From the IMG/VR virus record IMGVR_UViG_3300013233_000235, positions 62,001-126,000 of that record: DNA of 64,000 nucleotides; one strand, written 5' to 3'. The position numbers and the translations under genes were made by a program. The notes beneath the pieces are model-generated. The model was not told the origin of the DNA. It ran no database searches and saw nothing but the letters and a program-made list of their open reading frames with translations. Each line of letters begins with the position of its first letter. Within the stretch, counting starts at the first letter, position 1. Of this stretch, positions 35,340 through 44,629 are shown piece after piece. Source of the stretch: a virus.

Positions 35340-35942
35340 ATGACTGATTTCACAAGCGGTGCTATCTTCACGAACAGCCTGGTCACCCTAATGGGGACTA
35401 TACATCTTGATACGGTACCTCCCATGCGGTACATGTCAGCATGGGAGGCGGCTGATGTCCGCCTTATCGAGATGAGCAAGAGTACCTACGAAGAAGTGTA
35501 TAACGAGGAGGCGAAGGCCTACTTGGCCAAGGTTGGTGCCATGGATGGTGCCACATTCCCCGAAGGTTTTAACCCGACGCGTGCTGGATGTGAACTACAT
35601 CTGAGCGACATATCCCCGGCCACTGGCGGTGTTGAGCCTGCCACGGGCGCCATAGCTGATTATAAGGGGGTATTCGCCGAGATGGCGGAGCTACCACAAG
35701 ATTTCGTATGGGAGGCCTGGCGGGCCTTCCGCAAATTTGAGCCTGTGGAGTTATGTAACACCCCCGAGTTAGGGCCGCTCCACATCCAGCGAAACAGGGA
35801 TATGGTCGAGGGTCTCCTTCGGGAGATAGAGGACAACCCAGGCCGTAAGGTGTGTTTGGCCGTTGGCATCGGCCACTTGATGGGCCCCCACGGGGTACAA
35901 CACTTGTTGAAAGAAGCAGGGGTGGAGTTAGAAAGAATATAA
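35340..35942 (+). CDS. TraB/GumN (Tiki-like) family protein
   Basis: 200 residues, CAGGAG before the ATG. The two GxxH motifs that define TraB/PrgY/GumN and Tiki proteins are present: GTIH at 19-22 and GIGH at 176-179 followed by LMG. Between them, QRNRDM at 150-155 matches the conserved Arg-Asn. The closing pattern (VCLAVGIGHLMGPHGVQHLL) is typical of the family, whose His and Glu residues are thought to bind metal; members include the Tiki proteases and pheromone-shutdown factors. It is shorter than usual family members. There is no signal peptide, so it would act in the cytoplasm. Single-gene unit with its own promoter and terminator. Confidence 0.7.
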   Translation: MTDFTSGAIFTNSLVTLMGTIHLDTVPPMRYMSAWEAADVRLIEMSKSTYEEVYNEEAKAYLAKVGAMDGATFPEGFNPTRAGCELHLSDISPATGGVEPATGAIADYKGVFAEMAELPQDFVWEAWRAFRKFEPVELCNTPELGPLHIQRNRDMVEGLLREIEDNPGRKVCLAVGIGHLMGPHGVQHLLKEAGVELERI

Positions 35943-35975
35943 AAAGAAGCCTGGCTAAATGCCAGGCTTCTTTTA
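35942..35975. terminator. Bidirectional intrinsic terminator
   Basis: AAAAGAAGCCTGGC-TAAAT-GCCAGGCTTCTTTT, a perfect 14-bp stem, lies between convergent genes and has T-runs in both senses. Confidence 0.85.
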
Positions 35976-35995
35976 GGGGTATTATTTTTTTGCTA

Positions 35996-36631
35996 TCAAT
36001 CCATGCCGAAAGTTGCTTCGAGCGTGGTGATGATAGAGTCAGCAACAGTGGGGGTCATAAGCTCGCGGAGAGCATCCCAATCTTGCAACCGGATAACCTG
36101 TGCACGGGTATCAGGGTTGGCACAATCACTGGCCAGGTTCAAAAGTGTTTCCGCTTCGATGCGTGGCCCAGGGCGGCTCCAAATATTTTCAGAGTACGCA
36201 CGGAACAAGTGGGTACCATTCAATGCAACATTCTTCTTATCGGACATTTTGTCCATCAAGTAATTGAATGATGCACGGCCTTCTTCGATATCCGCTGATG
36301 CCAAGCGGCTGACCAGGCTGTTAGCCAGATTAGCAGATGCTGCTACGAATGGTTTACCAACCATATCAGAGCCATGCGCGATGGCCTTACCATCACCCCA
36401 ATCTTCGCAGTATGCATCGACCAGTTTCTTGAATCCCGCTACAGGGCTTGACACTGCCGCAGGCTTAGCAGCAACAGCCTCGGCAACGGGTGCCACTTGT
36501 ACGGGTGGGGGTTGCTTTACATCTGGGACATCCTTAACCACTGGGTTAGACACATCAGCCTTTTGCACCGGTTCAGCCGCATGTGTTGGAGCCTTATTAG
36601 AGAAACCCGAGTTACCTTTATTACCTTTCAT
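35996..36631 (-). CDS. Hypothetical protein downstream of DNA polymerase N-terminal half
   Basis: 211 residues from the ATG at 36631; the in-frame ATG at 36637 touches the AAGGA ribosome site, so the second start is better spaced. The first 70 residues are Pro/Ala/Val/Lys-rich and disordered (for example VKQPPPVQVAPVAEAVAAKP), the rest a compact helical domain. It lies ten bases after the polymerase gene on the same strand and is probably co-transcribed, so it could be a replication accessory factor. No family recognised. Confidence 0.7.
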   Translation of the reverse strand: MKGNKGNSGFSNKAPTHAAEPVQKADVSNPVVKDVPDVKQPPPVQVAPVAEAVAAKPAAVSSPVAGFKKLVDAYCEDWGDGKAIAHGSDMVGKPFVAASANLANSLVSRLASADIEEGRASFNYLMDKMSDKKNVALNGTHLFRAYSENIWSRPGPRIEAETLLNLASDCANPDTRAQVIRLQDWDALRELMTPTVADSIITTLEATFGMD

Positions 36632-36640
36632 ACTCATTCC

Positions 36641-38308
36641 TTACGATTTATGCTGGATAAACAATTTATACCTACTTAACATAGTATCAATGCTCGGTAA
36701 GCCGTATAGATCTTTGCCAAGGGCTAGGGCATTCGCTTTAACAGAGGTGAGGTTAACCAAACACCTCCGTAGATCCGCCTCACGCATACCCTCAATGGCG
36801 CAGATCTCAAAAAGGGTAGTACCCTTAGAGTTGTTAGACATAATGCCGCCAACTGGGTATGACGATACGATGTCCGTATCGGCGCAGTGGGTGAACACCC
36901 TACACGCCGCATTATAACAAGCCTTGAGTACATTACTAAGGCTAGGCATCGATAGCTTGGATGATACCGTGGCTATCCAACCACGCCTTGACATGATCTC
37001 GGCATCCAGATCCGTTTTCATGGTCTCACCAGTACACGCTAAGACCTTAGAACGATCATTCAAGAAGAAGTGGTAATCATCTGACAAGGTGGTTGGCCCA
37101 GAGGCCATGCGCGGCACCTCTGATATACCGGCCGCTCCAGAGAACCGTCTAGACAGATCGCCAGTCTTAAGATCCAACTCGTGCATAAGCAGCGAATCGT
37201 TGATGTTGTATACAAGGTATTCGATCTTGTGGTAACGCTGCATCAACTTATGCCAATCGATCTTGGATAGGCCTTCACCCAACCCCATCGTCAGCTTACG
37301 CTTACCAAGCATAACTGATGTCACGTTATCAAGGCTGTATGATGACATGTTCTTCTTACCGACACGGTTACGCTTGAAGAAAACCATGGCGTCAACAAAA
37401 TCAAAGGAAGACATGGTCTTAACAACATGCCACCTATCCGCGACATGCACAGGTGTCGTGCTACCATCGGGTCTTTTCTTTTGTGCCTGCGCCTCACGCC
37501 AGTAGAATGACTTGTACTTATCAGGTACGGCTGGGTCTGAGAAGATATACTTGGGGTCAATCCCCGCACGTTTAAGATCCCTAAGCATAAACTCCATATC
37601 AGCTTTAATGCTCCACGTCGACACAATGTCGGGCTTAAGCTTATGCGCAGTACCCATCATACACTTAATGCAGCCGACCGAGTCTTCAGCCACTTTAATG
37701 TAGAGCTTAAGTCCCAGCTTTTTAGCCGTCTCCCCCAACTCTTTCTCAAAGAGCTCCATGACCTTGTTCTCATGATCATCGACGTTGGCCACAAAAGCCT
37801 CTGTGTAGGACAAAATGATGTACCCACCACCGATGTATGTCCCGGCAATGATCTCCCCTTCAGCGCTATACACATTGGTCTCATAATCCAACTGGGCCAC
37901 ATCACGCTCCGGCGCGAATGAGCCGGCCCCCTTGGCATACTCGTACTTAGCAATTACGGGCGGCGTCACGTCAATGCCGTAAATGTAGGGGTTGTTTTTA
38001 ATCCTACCCAACCATGCGTTGCCAGGGATCTTTAGAACGCGGGATATATTGCGGGCTAGATGACTCCGCCTAGAGCGGTACTCATTTAGATTCTCCATGA
38101 GCTCGTGTTCTTTTTTATACTTGTGAGTCTTACGGACACCAGGCTTACTAATCCAGAATGGGTACTCCCGATTCTCCTTCAGAACCATTTTTTTTGTGAT
38201 GGTACCATCTTCACCGCGATAAGCCTCCTTTATAAAAAGTGCGTCATCACCTGATCCGTCAGATGCTTCACTATAGTGTGCGGTAATACAGGCTTTCTGT
38301 ACGATCAT
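36641..38308 (-). CDS. Family B DNA polymerase, N-terminal half (exonuclease and motif A)
   Basis: 555 residues, AGGAAG before the ATG. Proofreading 3'-5' exonuclease motifs are visible: ExoI LDYET (D141, E143), ExoII around WSIKADMEF (D237), ExoIII YNIND (Y367, D371). Polymerase motif A follows as DTDIVSSYP (D479, Y484). The chain then ends about 70 residues later, before motif B; motifs B and C are on the plus-strand gene at 5428-7533. A single polypeptide of the family would be about 1250 residues, roughly the sum of the two. I infer a heterodimeric replicative polymerase. It shares its 66-base upstream region with the divergent metalloprotease-like gene. Confidence 0.85.
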   Translation of the reverse strand: MIVQKACITAHYSEASDGSGDDALFIKEAYRGEDGTITKKMVLKENREYPFWISKPGVRKTHKYKKEHELMENLNEYRSRRSHLARNISRVLKIPGNAWLGRIKNNPYIYGIDVTPPVIAKYEYAKGAGSFAPERDVAQLDYETNVYSAEGEIIAGTYIGGGYIILSYTEAFVANVDDHENKVMELFEKELGETAKKLGLKLYIKVAEDSVGCIKCMMGTAHKLKPDIVSTWSIKADMEFMLRDLKRAGIDPKYIFSDPAVPDKYKSFYWREAQAQKKRPDGSTTPVHVADRWHVVKTMSSFDFVDAMVFFKRNRVGKKNMSSYSLDNVTSVMLGKRKLTMGLGEGLSKIDWHKLMQRYHKIEYLVYNINDSLLMHELDLKTGDLSRRFSGAAGISEVPRMASGPTTLSDDYHFFLNDRSKVLACTGETMKTDLDAEIMSRRGWIATVSSKLSMPSLSNVLKACYNAACRVFTHCADTDIVSSYPVGGIMSNNSKGTTLFEICAIEGMREADLRRCLVNLTSVKANALALGKDLYGLPSIDTMLSRYKLFIQHKS

Positions 38309-38374
38309 AATTCTTCCTATTCTAGTTTCGGTCTACTTCATACGAACTGGTGTAGAAATATAAGGGATAAATCC

Positions 38375-39655
38375 ATGAATACCCATCTTCGCACGGCGGT
38401 CGGTCTGCAAGCCATCGACCACCAGAATAGCAACCCATTGGGGCCGGCCATCGAGCTGTGCCTTAGACAACTCCGTGAATCACGGCATGTCACCACTAAA
38501 CACATGCGCGATAGCATGCTGTCCAGTGTTATCACCAAACACACCAATATAAAAAATAAGATCAGCGTAAAAGGGCACGACTACCCAGCCGCTGTCCAAG
38601 TACCCTATCTCGATGACAATCATCCACTGTTAGCACATTATGCTGAACACTGGCGGGTTGGCGGAGATGCTGGCGAGCTGTTTATCAAGGGTCAGCGTGC
38701 CATCGGGTGGGTTGATCGTAAGCGGGGCCGTGTGGAGGGGGTGTTTAAGAATGTCGAGTGCACATTCTATCTAGGCACCGTGTGGCTTGAGAAAGGCGCA
38801 GTTGTAAACATCCGACAGATGACCGGAATCATTCTGCATGAGATCGGCCATGTATTCTCATACTTCGAGCTCATTGGAAGAACAGCAACAGCAAACTACA
38901 TTCTGGCCAATCTATCAGCCCGGTTATTAAACACTGATCAGAGTCAGGATGTCAAGATCGAGTTTATCGAAAAGATCGGTAAAAACACGGGCATGTCTTT
39001 CGAAGACCCCACTATCATCGCCAGAGCTGGTAGCAAAGATGAGCTACAGATTTTATTGTTATCGGATACAACGCGGGCCGTAAGAAAAGAGCTCGGTGAA
39101 AATGTGTACGATGAGCGCGGGTTTGAGAAGTTAGCAGATCAATTCGCCACCCGCATGGGCTATGGTAAGGACGTGGTGACAGGGTTGGATGCCGTTTATC
39201 GACAGAACCCATTGTGGGAGCAGGCTTACCGGGGATGGGCCGCACACCTGTTCGTCCAGGGTGCTTACGTTATGTGGATCATGGTTAACCTAGCATTCTT
39301 TAAATACTCCCCCATCGGCGCAGGCATCACCATCTTCGCATTCCTATTTAGCGATCCTTATGCCGAGACATATGACCCCATCATCCGTCGGTATAAAAGT
39401 ATCCGCAACGATATGGTGCGGAGATTGAAAGCCAAGGGTTACCCACCAGCAATGGCCAAACAGGTTATCGCAGACATCGATGCTATCGATAAAGTGATGG
39501 AAGCGCTGTCTGATAAACCCGATGTACAGACGCTGATGTATGATACATTACGTCTAGGTAGCTATAGCCGTAATTTAACAAACATCCAGATGGCTGTCGA
39601 AGATTTGGCATCCAATGAAGCGTTCGTGGCTGCCGCCCGACTTAAGGAACTTTAA
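38375..39655 (+). CDS. Membrane-associated HExxH zinc metalloprotease-like protein
   Basis: 426 residues from the ATG at 38375 with TAAGGGA upstream; the longer frame from 38276 runs into the divergent gene. ILHEIGHVF gives the zinc motif H155-E156-x2-H159, and FEKLADQFATRMGYG (E251, D255) resembles the E-x3-D third-ligand site of M48-type peptidases. Residues 290-326 form a hydrophobic hairpin of one or two membrane segments. A virion-associated or membrane-acting protease is likely, possibly for entry or host takeover. Context: first gene of the virion block. The substrate is unknown. Confidence 0.75.
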   Translation: MNTHLRTAVGLQAIDHQNSNPLGPAIELCLRQLRESRHVTTKHMRDSMLSSVITKHTNIKNKISVKGHDYPAAVQVPYLDDNHPLLAHYAEHWRVGGDAGELFIKGQRAIGWVDRKRGRVEGVFKNVECTFYLGTVWLEKGAVVNIRQMTGIILHEIGHVFSYFELIGRTATANYILANLSARLLNTDQSQDVKIEFIEKIGKNTGMSFEDPTIIARAGSKDELQILLLSDTTRAVRKELGENVYDERGFEKLADQFATRMGYGKDVVTGLDAVYRQNPLWEQAYRGWAAHLFVQGAYVMWIMVNLAFFKYSPIGAGITIFAFLFSDPYAETYDPIIRRYKSIRNDMVRRLKAKGYPPAMAKQVIADIDAIDKVMEALSDKPDVQTLMYDTLRLGSYSRNLTNIQMAVEDLASNEAFVAAARLKEL

Positions 39656-39657
39656 GC

Positions 39658-40500
39658 ATGCAATATGAGATCATGGAAAGTAAGCCACGGCTAACCTTCG
39701 AAGAACTGCACACCTTTATAATTGGCCGATCATTCTCATCTAATGAGATGCGCCATCTACATACCGCCCTGTATGCATTCTGGGTGTTAGAGCATATGGG
39801 TGATACCTTTCAAAAGTACGAGGGTGACCGTAGCACACCGGCATATCTTGCACAATTGGACGCAGTTGTTGATCATATCGATCGCAAGCATATGTTTAAC
39901 CGCAATGCCGTTAAACGCGCCCTGCGTAACTTCGGGGTCAGGTTCTCCCCGGCCCACAATGCTCTTTGTGACAAGGATGCGTCGATGACCCCTGCAATGC
40001 TGTACACGTACATGGGTAAATCGGATGCCGCTGAACTAGCCGCTGAAGCCAGACCACATGGTTGGGGCACGCTTTGGCGGATGTTAAGACGATTTCACCC
40101 AGACAATCTGACTGAGGGCGTGCCCCCCACCGCCACCGATTACGTTAATACAGACACACTGTCGATACTGGAAGCGGTGAACATACTGAAACCATACCCA
40201 ATTGTAAGAAGCCGGCGTGGCGCATTATCGCACCGACTTCGCACACTATGCTGGATTAACAGGGTGTTAAGCACTTACGGGGATGATAAGCTATCCCTGC
40301 TGGAGTTTGTGGATGTGGCCAGGATCATTAGCCGTTTCTACCCAGCATACCTATCGGCGGTTGTGGATGACCCATCTGTTAGCCCAGCTATGAACCCAAT
40401 GATGAGCAAGGAATTGGACGACCTATATGCCCACTGGGCAAAACTGGCCAATGAGCAGAGTGCAGCCAAAACCGTGGAGAGCAAAGATGACCATGCTTGA
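39658..40500 (+). CDS. Hypothetical protein
   Basis: 280 residues, AAGGA ten bases before the ATG, starting two bases after the previous stop. Helical, with a His/Arg-rich middle (HGWGTLWRMLRRFHPDN). No family recognised. Its end overlaps the start of the next gene by 14 bases. Placement between a metalloprotease-like protein and an inner-body-like protein suggests a virion protein. Confidence 0.7.
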   Translation: MQYEIMESKPRLTFEELHTFIIGRSFSSNEMRHLHTALYAFWVLEHMGDTFQKYEGDRSTPAYLAQLDAVVDHIDRKHMFNRNAVKRALRNFGVRFSPAHNALCDKDASMTPAMLYTYMGKSDAAELAAEARPHGWGTLWRMLRRFHPDNLTEGVPPTATDYVNTDTLSILEAVNILKPYPIVRSRRGALSHRLRTLCWINRVLSTYGDDKLSLLEFVDVARIISRFYPAYLSAVVDDPSVSPAMNPMMSKELDDLYAHWAKLANEQSAAKTVESKDDHA

Positions 40501-41719
40501 TATAGACATAGAAGCCCCGGACTTAACACCGGTCGATAACCTCACACCCATCACCTCCGCATTACTGGCCACCCTTATCGGTGTTGATAAGGATGGTATA
40601 TCTAAGGCGGATGTGGTTGGATTACAGGGTATCTGCCCAGACCTACTTACGGATGATGTTATCTTGGAGTCCTATACAGAGTACCCATCCGGGGTGAATC
40701 TGGAGCATGGGATGCAGGGTATCTTGAAAAGCATCTGGGATGCTATTTGGAACTCCATCAAATTCGTGTTTACAGCCATTTGGAAAGGGCTTGCATGGAT
40801 CTACGATAAGACCATGAACCTGTTTCTGGGTAAATCGGCCAGGGCTAGTGGCAAGGCGACAGATGTATTAAAGGATATCCGGGCTGGGGCCAAGGTAGAT
40901 CTTGATATGTATTACAACACTGGCAATGCCCTATCCGAGTACATCGAAGAGAATGGCGGGGACTTCAAATCAGTAATCGCAGACCTCGGCCCAAGCCTTG
41001 ATGGCTTCCGTATGTGTCTTGCCAGCAATGGTATTATTGCGACCCTGGCGGCTACAGCCAACACCGCTGCTAACAAGGAGAACACCGACGATATGGATGG
41101 GGCCGCCGACCTATTCCGTAAAGATATAGAAGCTGCTGGTAAAGACGTTGTGACTGGTAAATTGTATAAAGATGTGTACCCGTCGCTAGCCAAAGCTGCC
41201 GATCGGGTAAAATCCTCTTTAGCCAATGGTAAATATAGCAGCTCCAGTAGTGCTGATAATAAGCGCGCCGGGGATGGGCACGTGATTGACATCGGCGACG
41301 CGATGATAGCACCTGTGCGTATAGCTGGCAGAAATTTGGCCGTAGTGAAGGCCCTCAGGAGGGGTAAGCGCCGCATGACCGGTACAGACCGACCAGACCA
41401 AGCACAATCGGTAAAGTCGTTTGAGGTAATCTCTGAGTACCAGAAGAGTGCCGCAGCCGCTGTATCGCCAATGAAAAAGGATAAGGCCGCAGCCAACAAA
41501 GCCAAGAATAAGAACCACAAGTTACCAAAAATGCCCAAAAATGCCAGCGCTGAGGTCACCCAATCAATCAAGGCGGCATCGGCCTTGATAAGCCAGGGTA
41601 TCACGATCATAAAGCACATCTACAACTCATCCAAGTGGAATTTGGAAACGGTGGTGGCGATAACCGCTGAGCAGGCCAATATGGTCGATAGGTTCGCAGC
41701 AGCAACTGCTAGCAAATAA
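40487..41719 (+). CDS. Inner-body-like virion protein, divergent member
   Basis: 410 residues from ATG 40487 (GTGGAGAGCAAAG upstream). It shares the plan of the six paralogues at 48384-56434: an acidic N-terminus with G-hydrophobic-Q motifs (GLQ 45-47, GMQ 75-77), then an amphipathic Trp-rich helix (GILKSIWDAIWNSIKF...), then a divergent Ala/Lys-rich domain. phiKZ inner-body proteins are a comparable family, processed by the prohead protease and ejected with the DNA. It lies 6.7 kb upstream of the main cluster and has only two motif copies, so it is the most diverged member. A terminator follows. Confidence 0.65.
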   Translation: MTMLDIDIEAPDLTPVDNLTPITSALLATLIGVDKDGISKADVVGLQGICPDLLTDDVILESYTEYPSGVNLEHGMQGILKSIWDAIWNSIKFVFTAIWKGLAWIYDKTMNLFLGKSARASGKATDVLKDIRAGAKVDLDMYYNTGNALSEYIEENGGDFKSVIADLGPSLDGFRMCLASNGIIATLAATANTAANKENTDDMDGAADLFRKDIEAAGKDVVTGKLYKDVYPSLAKAADRVKSSLANGKYSSSSSADNKRAGDGHVIDIGDAMIAPVRIAGRNLAVVKALRRGKRRMTGTDRPDQAQSVKSFEVISEYQKSAAAAVSPMKKDKAAANKAKNKNHKLPKMPKNASAEVTQSIKAASALISQGITIIKHIYNSSKWNLETVVAITAEQANMVDRFAAATASK

Positions 41720-41725
41720 GTGTAT

Positions 41726-41756
41726 AAGAAGCCGGGCAAATGCCCGGCTTCTTTTT
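41726..41756. terminator. Bidirectional intrinsic terminator
   Basis: AAGAAGCCGGGC-AAAT-GCCCGGCTTCTT, a perfect 12-bp stem with flanking T-run, between convergent genes. Confidence 0.85.
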
Positions 41757-44619
41757 ATGTAACGTCGGTATAAAAACTAACCTGGATGGATTCTACAATA
41801 TCCACCTTACCAGTGCTGGTGTACTTAGATTCTGTGGCTATGGAAAACTCCCGGCCCTCATCTAATATCCTGGCATTACTCCACTGACCGATGGGCTCGC
41901 CAATGGTCACATCGATGACATCCGCGCCACCATTAACCATCAGAACTCTGGTTATAGCACCTGTGGATAAAACGCCACCACGGATTATGCCAGCCAGTGC
42001 TGCCTTTGTGGAGCTTGTTATACGGCTACGGATAGATTCATCCGCGTAAGCGATGGGTGTCAGCATGTAGTTTATAGTAAAGGAAACAGCAGTGCTTACC
42101 AATACAGTTAACTCACCATCAACCACCGCTAATACCTCACCCATGTTACGGATAGGCTGGTACAGCAGTGTGGTCTCTTCCAATAAGCTTGGATCCATAA
42201 CCCCCAGTTCGTCCAAAAAACCACCTATGTATCTAGGGATATCCGCCACGTAAGTCTCGGCCCAGTTGGTGGTGGCAAACATGTACCTAGCATCAAATGT
42301 GATGGGCGTGAAGCTCCAAACATATCGTTCGTCCCTAGCTAGCATCAACTTACCCGCACGATCGACCATTGGCTCACCCACGCGTTTGTAGTACACAGGT
42401 TCCCCATCCGAGCCGATCTTTGGATCACCGGGTTTGGTTAGTACCTCAAATACAGGCTTCCCATCTTCTCCAACCGTCCATATAAGCTTATCCGAGCTAT
42501 CCCGCTTATAAGTGTACCTGTCGTGAAGTTCCGGGATGTCCTCGTGGTACTGCAATGGTACCGCTGGTATGAGTACAGCGTGTGACCTACAAGCCACGTT
42601 GTGTAGACGTTTGCCGAAGGACACCTCTATGAGCTCACGACTGATGCCGGTGGAACCTTGTCGACCGGTGAACGCAATGTCCCCATCGAACCCGCCGATG
42701 GGGATGTTACTGTTTTCTGGTGACAGATAGAACACATCGAAGTCCCCGGTGATAGGGATATCCACCGGTTGATAATCCCCGTCTTTCCCAAGCATACTGT
42801 TCACACGCAGGTTATCATCACCATCGATATCCAGTGTGGTATCGATTGTGAACACCAGATCGAACCATGTCTCGGTGCGGTTGCTTTCTTCAACGGTGAT
42901 GTGGTATGGCTGGTTATGTACATCGATAAAGCGGAGTTGGGCACCAAAGCCTGTGATATTCTCTGGACCAATAACCACGATGGTGATTTTGTACTGTGGC
43001 CCAACCCTGGTCACAGTTACAGACTTGGTTTGCAGCACATACGGGGAGGCTTCATTAGATGCCAACCACTTGCGTTTATCACTTGTTGGGGCCGTTAGGT
43101 CGTAAACACGGGCTGTGTATAAACCACCATCTGTGTCAAGGACATAGTGGTAGGGCCCAAATATGTATACGTTACGATTCAGCTCATCAGCGAGGTCTTC
43201 CGGGGACATGTCCCGCAGATTATCCATAACGCTTTTGCGAACCACCTCAGATATACCATTGTAGTTACGATATATCTGCTCAGGGGTGACTGTTATCCGA
43301 CCACCATTCTTTATGATGGTACTAGGGTCCATATCAAACTCTTCGGTATCAATGGTTACCTGATCCGTTAACACACCGATACCGGAGCTGAGTGGGGACG
43401 CAGCCGACGCTGGTAATCGCTTGCCACAAATGAAGAGCTTGTCTGTGACGGTATTCTTAGTGCGATACATGCTGTAGCCAAGATCCCGCAAACCAAAACT
43501 CAACTCTTGGAAGGTTATCATGGCCCTACGATCATTGCTTCGGTATATAACCCTGTTACGAACCTCGCTGTAGCTTAACTCATCTCTACCACCACTGACA
43601 ATGGAGTTAGAGAAAAAGATAGCATCATTGATGGATGATAAGGATATCACGCGGGGGTCGAATCGATCAGCAAAACTGTTCCAGTGCACATCGTAATCAT
43701 CCGACTGGTAATCTGATAGATCTTTACTGTATCCACCCACAGTCGTGTAGATGTCCAATCGGATATTGTCACCAACGCTCTGGTTGGTTAAATATACCTC
43801 AGGCAGCTTGACCTCCAACTTACCCGGAGATACCTTTACCTGCAACGTGGGTATCGTGACATCGTAATTCAAACCACTCAGAGTTGTCTCCATCGGAAAC
43901 CACGCCCCCCCATTCTTTTGGTGGAAGGCCTTCACCAATAGAAACTTATCAGCAATGGGGTGTGTGTAGTTAAACCCAGTGGCAATGGATACCGATTCTG
44001 TGATGCGTTCCCCGAACACTTGCTTAACCGGCAACTCGATAACAAGCTTATCCTCAGTACCATCGTTGGTAACATGGTAATTCACCACAGTCCCACCACC
44101 TGGGTTTAAGGGGTCATCGAATGAGTTATCGTAATACACCTGCACAGTGTTGTTAGGTGATACCGCAATGTGTATGGGGCGCATGGTGCACCAGTGCGTG
44201 CCAGCCACCAGTATATCGGTCTCTGCCGGGATTACATGCCGTTTAAGCACGCCGGTCGGATCTTTCACCGCTAACGCCACCGTGGTATCAAGTGGTAACA
44301 CCAGTGTTATAACAGCACTAGCTGGTGAAGCGAACAGGTCCAGATAATCATTATCAGACATGTGGTTGTATAGGTCTTCATAACCCTGCGCCAGTACGGG
44401 GTATGTCGGTCTAACCCCACCTTCGGCCTTCAGAGCTGAGCCACTGGCCATGACCGCCGAGCTCACCATCAACCACACGAACGGGTTAGTTGGATCGCGT
44501 AACTCCAGGGTGTTATCCAGAGCCTCCTCTAGCACATCCAGCGACGCCCCATGTATAAGACTCGGATCACTGTAATAAAGAGCCGTCTCGGCCTTAAGTT
44601 TTTTAGCTGCATCGTTCAT
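41755..44619 (-). CDS. Large virion structural protein, possible baseplate wedge (gp6-like)
   Basis: 954 residues, the largest protein of the window; AGGAAC before the ATG. The N-terminal 110 residues (LEEALDNTLELRDPTNPFVW, then YPVLAQGYEDLYNHMSDNDY) form a conserved-looking helical block that reminds me of baseplate wedge proteins. The remainder is beta-rich with many Thr/Val/Asp strands, typical of tail or baseplate components. Assignment to the wedge is tentative. It follows the gene at 44630 on the same strand by ten bases, so the two are co-transcribed and probably neighbours in the virion. Confidence 0.7.
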   Translation of the reverse strand: MNDAAKKLKAETALYYSDPSLIHGASLDVLEEALDNTLELRDPTNPFVWLMVSSAVMASGSALKAEGGVRPTYPVLAQGYEDLYNHMSDNDYLDLFASPASAVITLVLPLDTTVALAVKDPTGVLKRHVIPAETDILVAGTHWCTMRPIHIAVSPNNTVQVYYDNSFDDPLNPGGGTVVNYHVTNDGTEDKLVIELPVKQVFGERITESVSIATGFNYTHPIADKFLLVKAFHQKNGGAWFPMETTLSGLNYDVTIPTLQVKVSPGKLEVKLPEVYLTNQSVGDNIRLDIYTTVGGYSKDLSDYQSDDYDVHWNSFADRFDPRVISLSSINDAIFFSNSIVSGGRDELSYSEVRNRVIYRSNDRRAMITFQELSFGLRDLGYSMYRTKNTVTDKLFICGKRLPASAASPLSSGIGVLTDQVTIDTEEFDMDPSTIIKNGGRITVTPEQIYRNYNGISEVVRKSVMDNLRDMSPEDLADELNRNVYIFGPYHYVLDTDGGLYTARVYDLTAPTSDKRKWLASNEASPYVLQTKSVTVTRVGPQYKITIVVIGPENITGFGAQLRFIDVHNQPYHITVEESNRTETWFDLVFTIDTTLDIDGDDNLRVNSMLGKDGDYQPVDIPITGDFDVFYLSPENSNIPIGGFDGDIAFTGRQGSTGISRELIEVSFGKRLHNVACRSHAVLIPAVPLQYHEDIPELHDRYTYKRDSSDKLIWTVGEDGKPVFEVLTKPGDPKIGSDGEPVYYKRVGEPMVDRAGKLMLARDERYVWSFTPITFDARYMFATTNWAETYVADIPRYIGGFLDELGVMDPSLLEETTLLYQPIRNMGEVLAVVDGELTVLVSTAVSFTINYMLTPIAYADESIRSRITSSTKAALAGIIRGGVLSTGAITRVLMVNGGADVIDVTIGEPIGQWSNARILDEGREFSIATESKYTSTGKVDIVESIQVSFYTDVT

Positions 44620-44629
44620 ATCAGAGTTC

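Noticed and set aside
42536-43371. Several plus-strand frames within 41755-44619
   Set aside because: Shadows of the 954-residue minus-strand structural gene; none has a convincing ribosome site.
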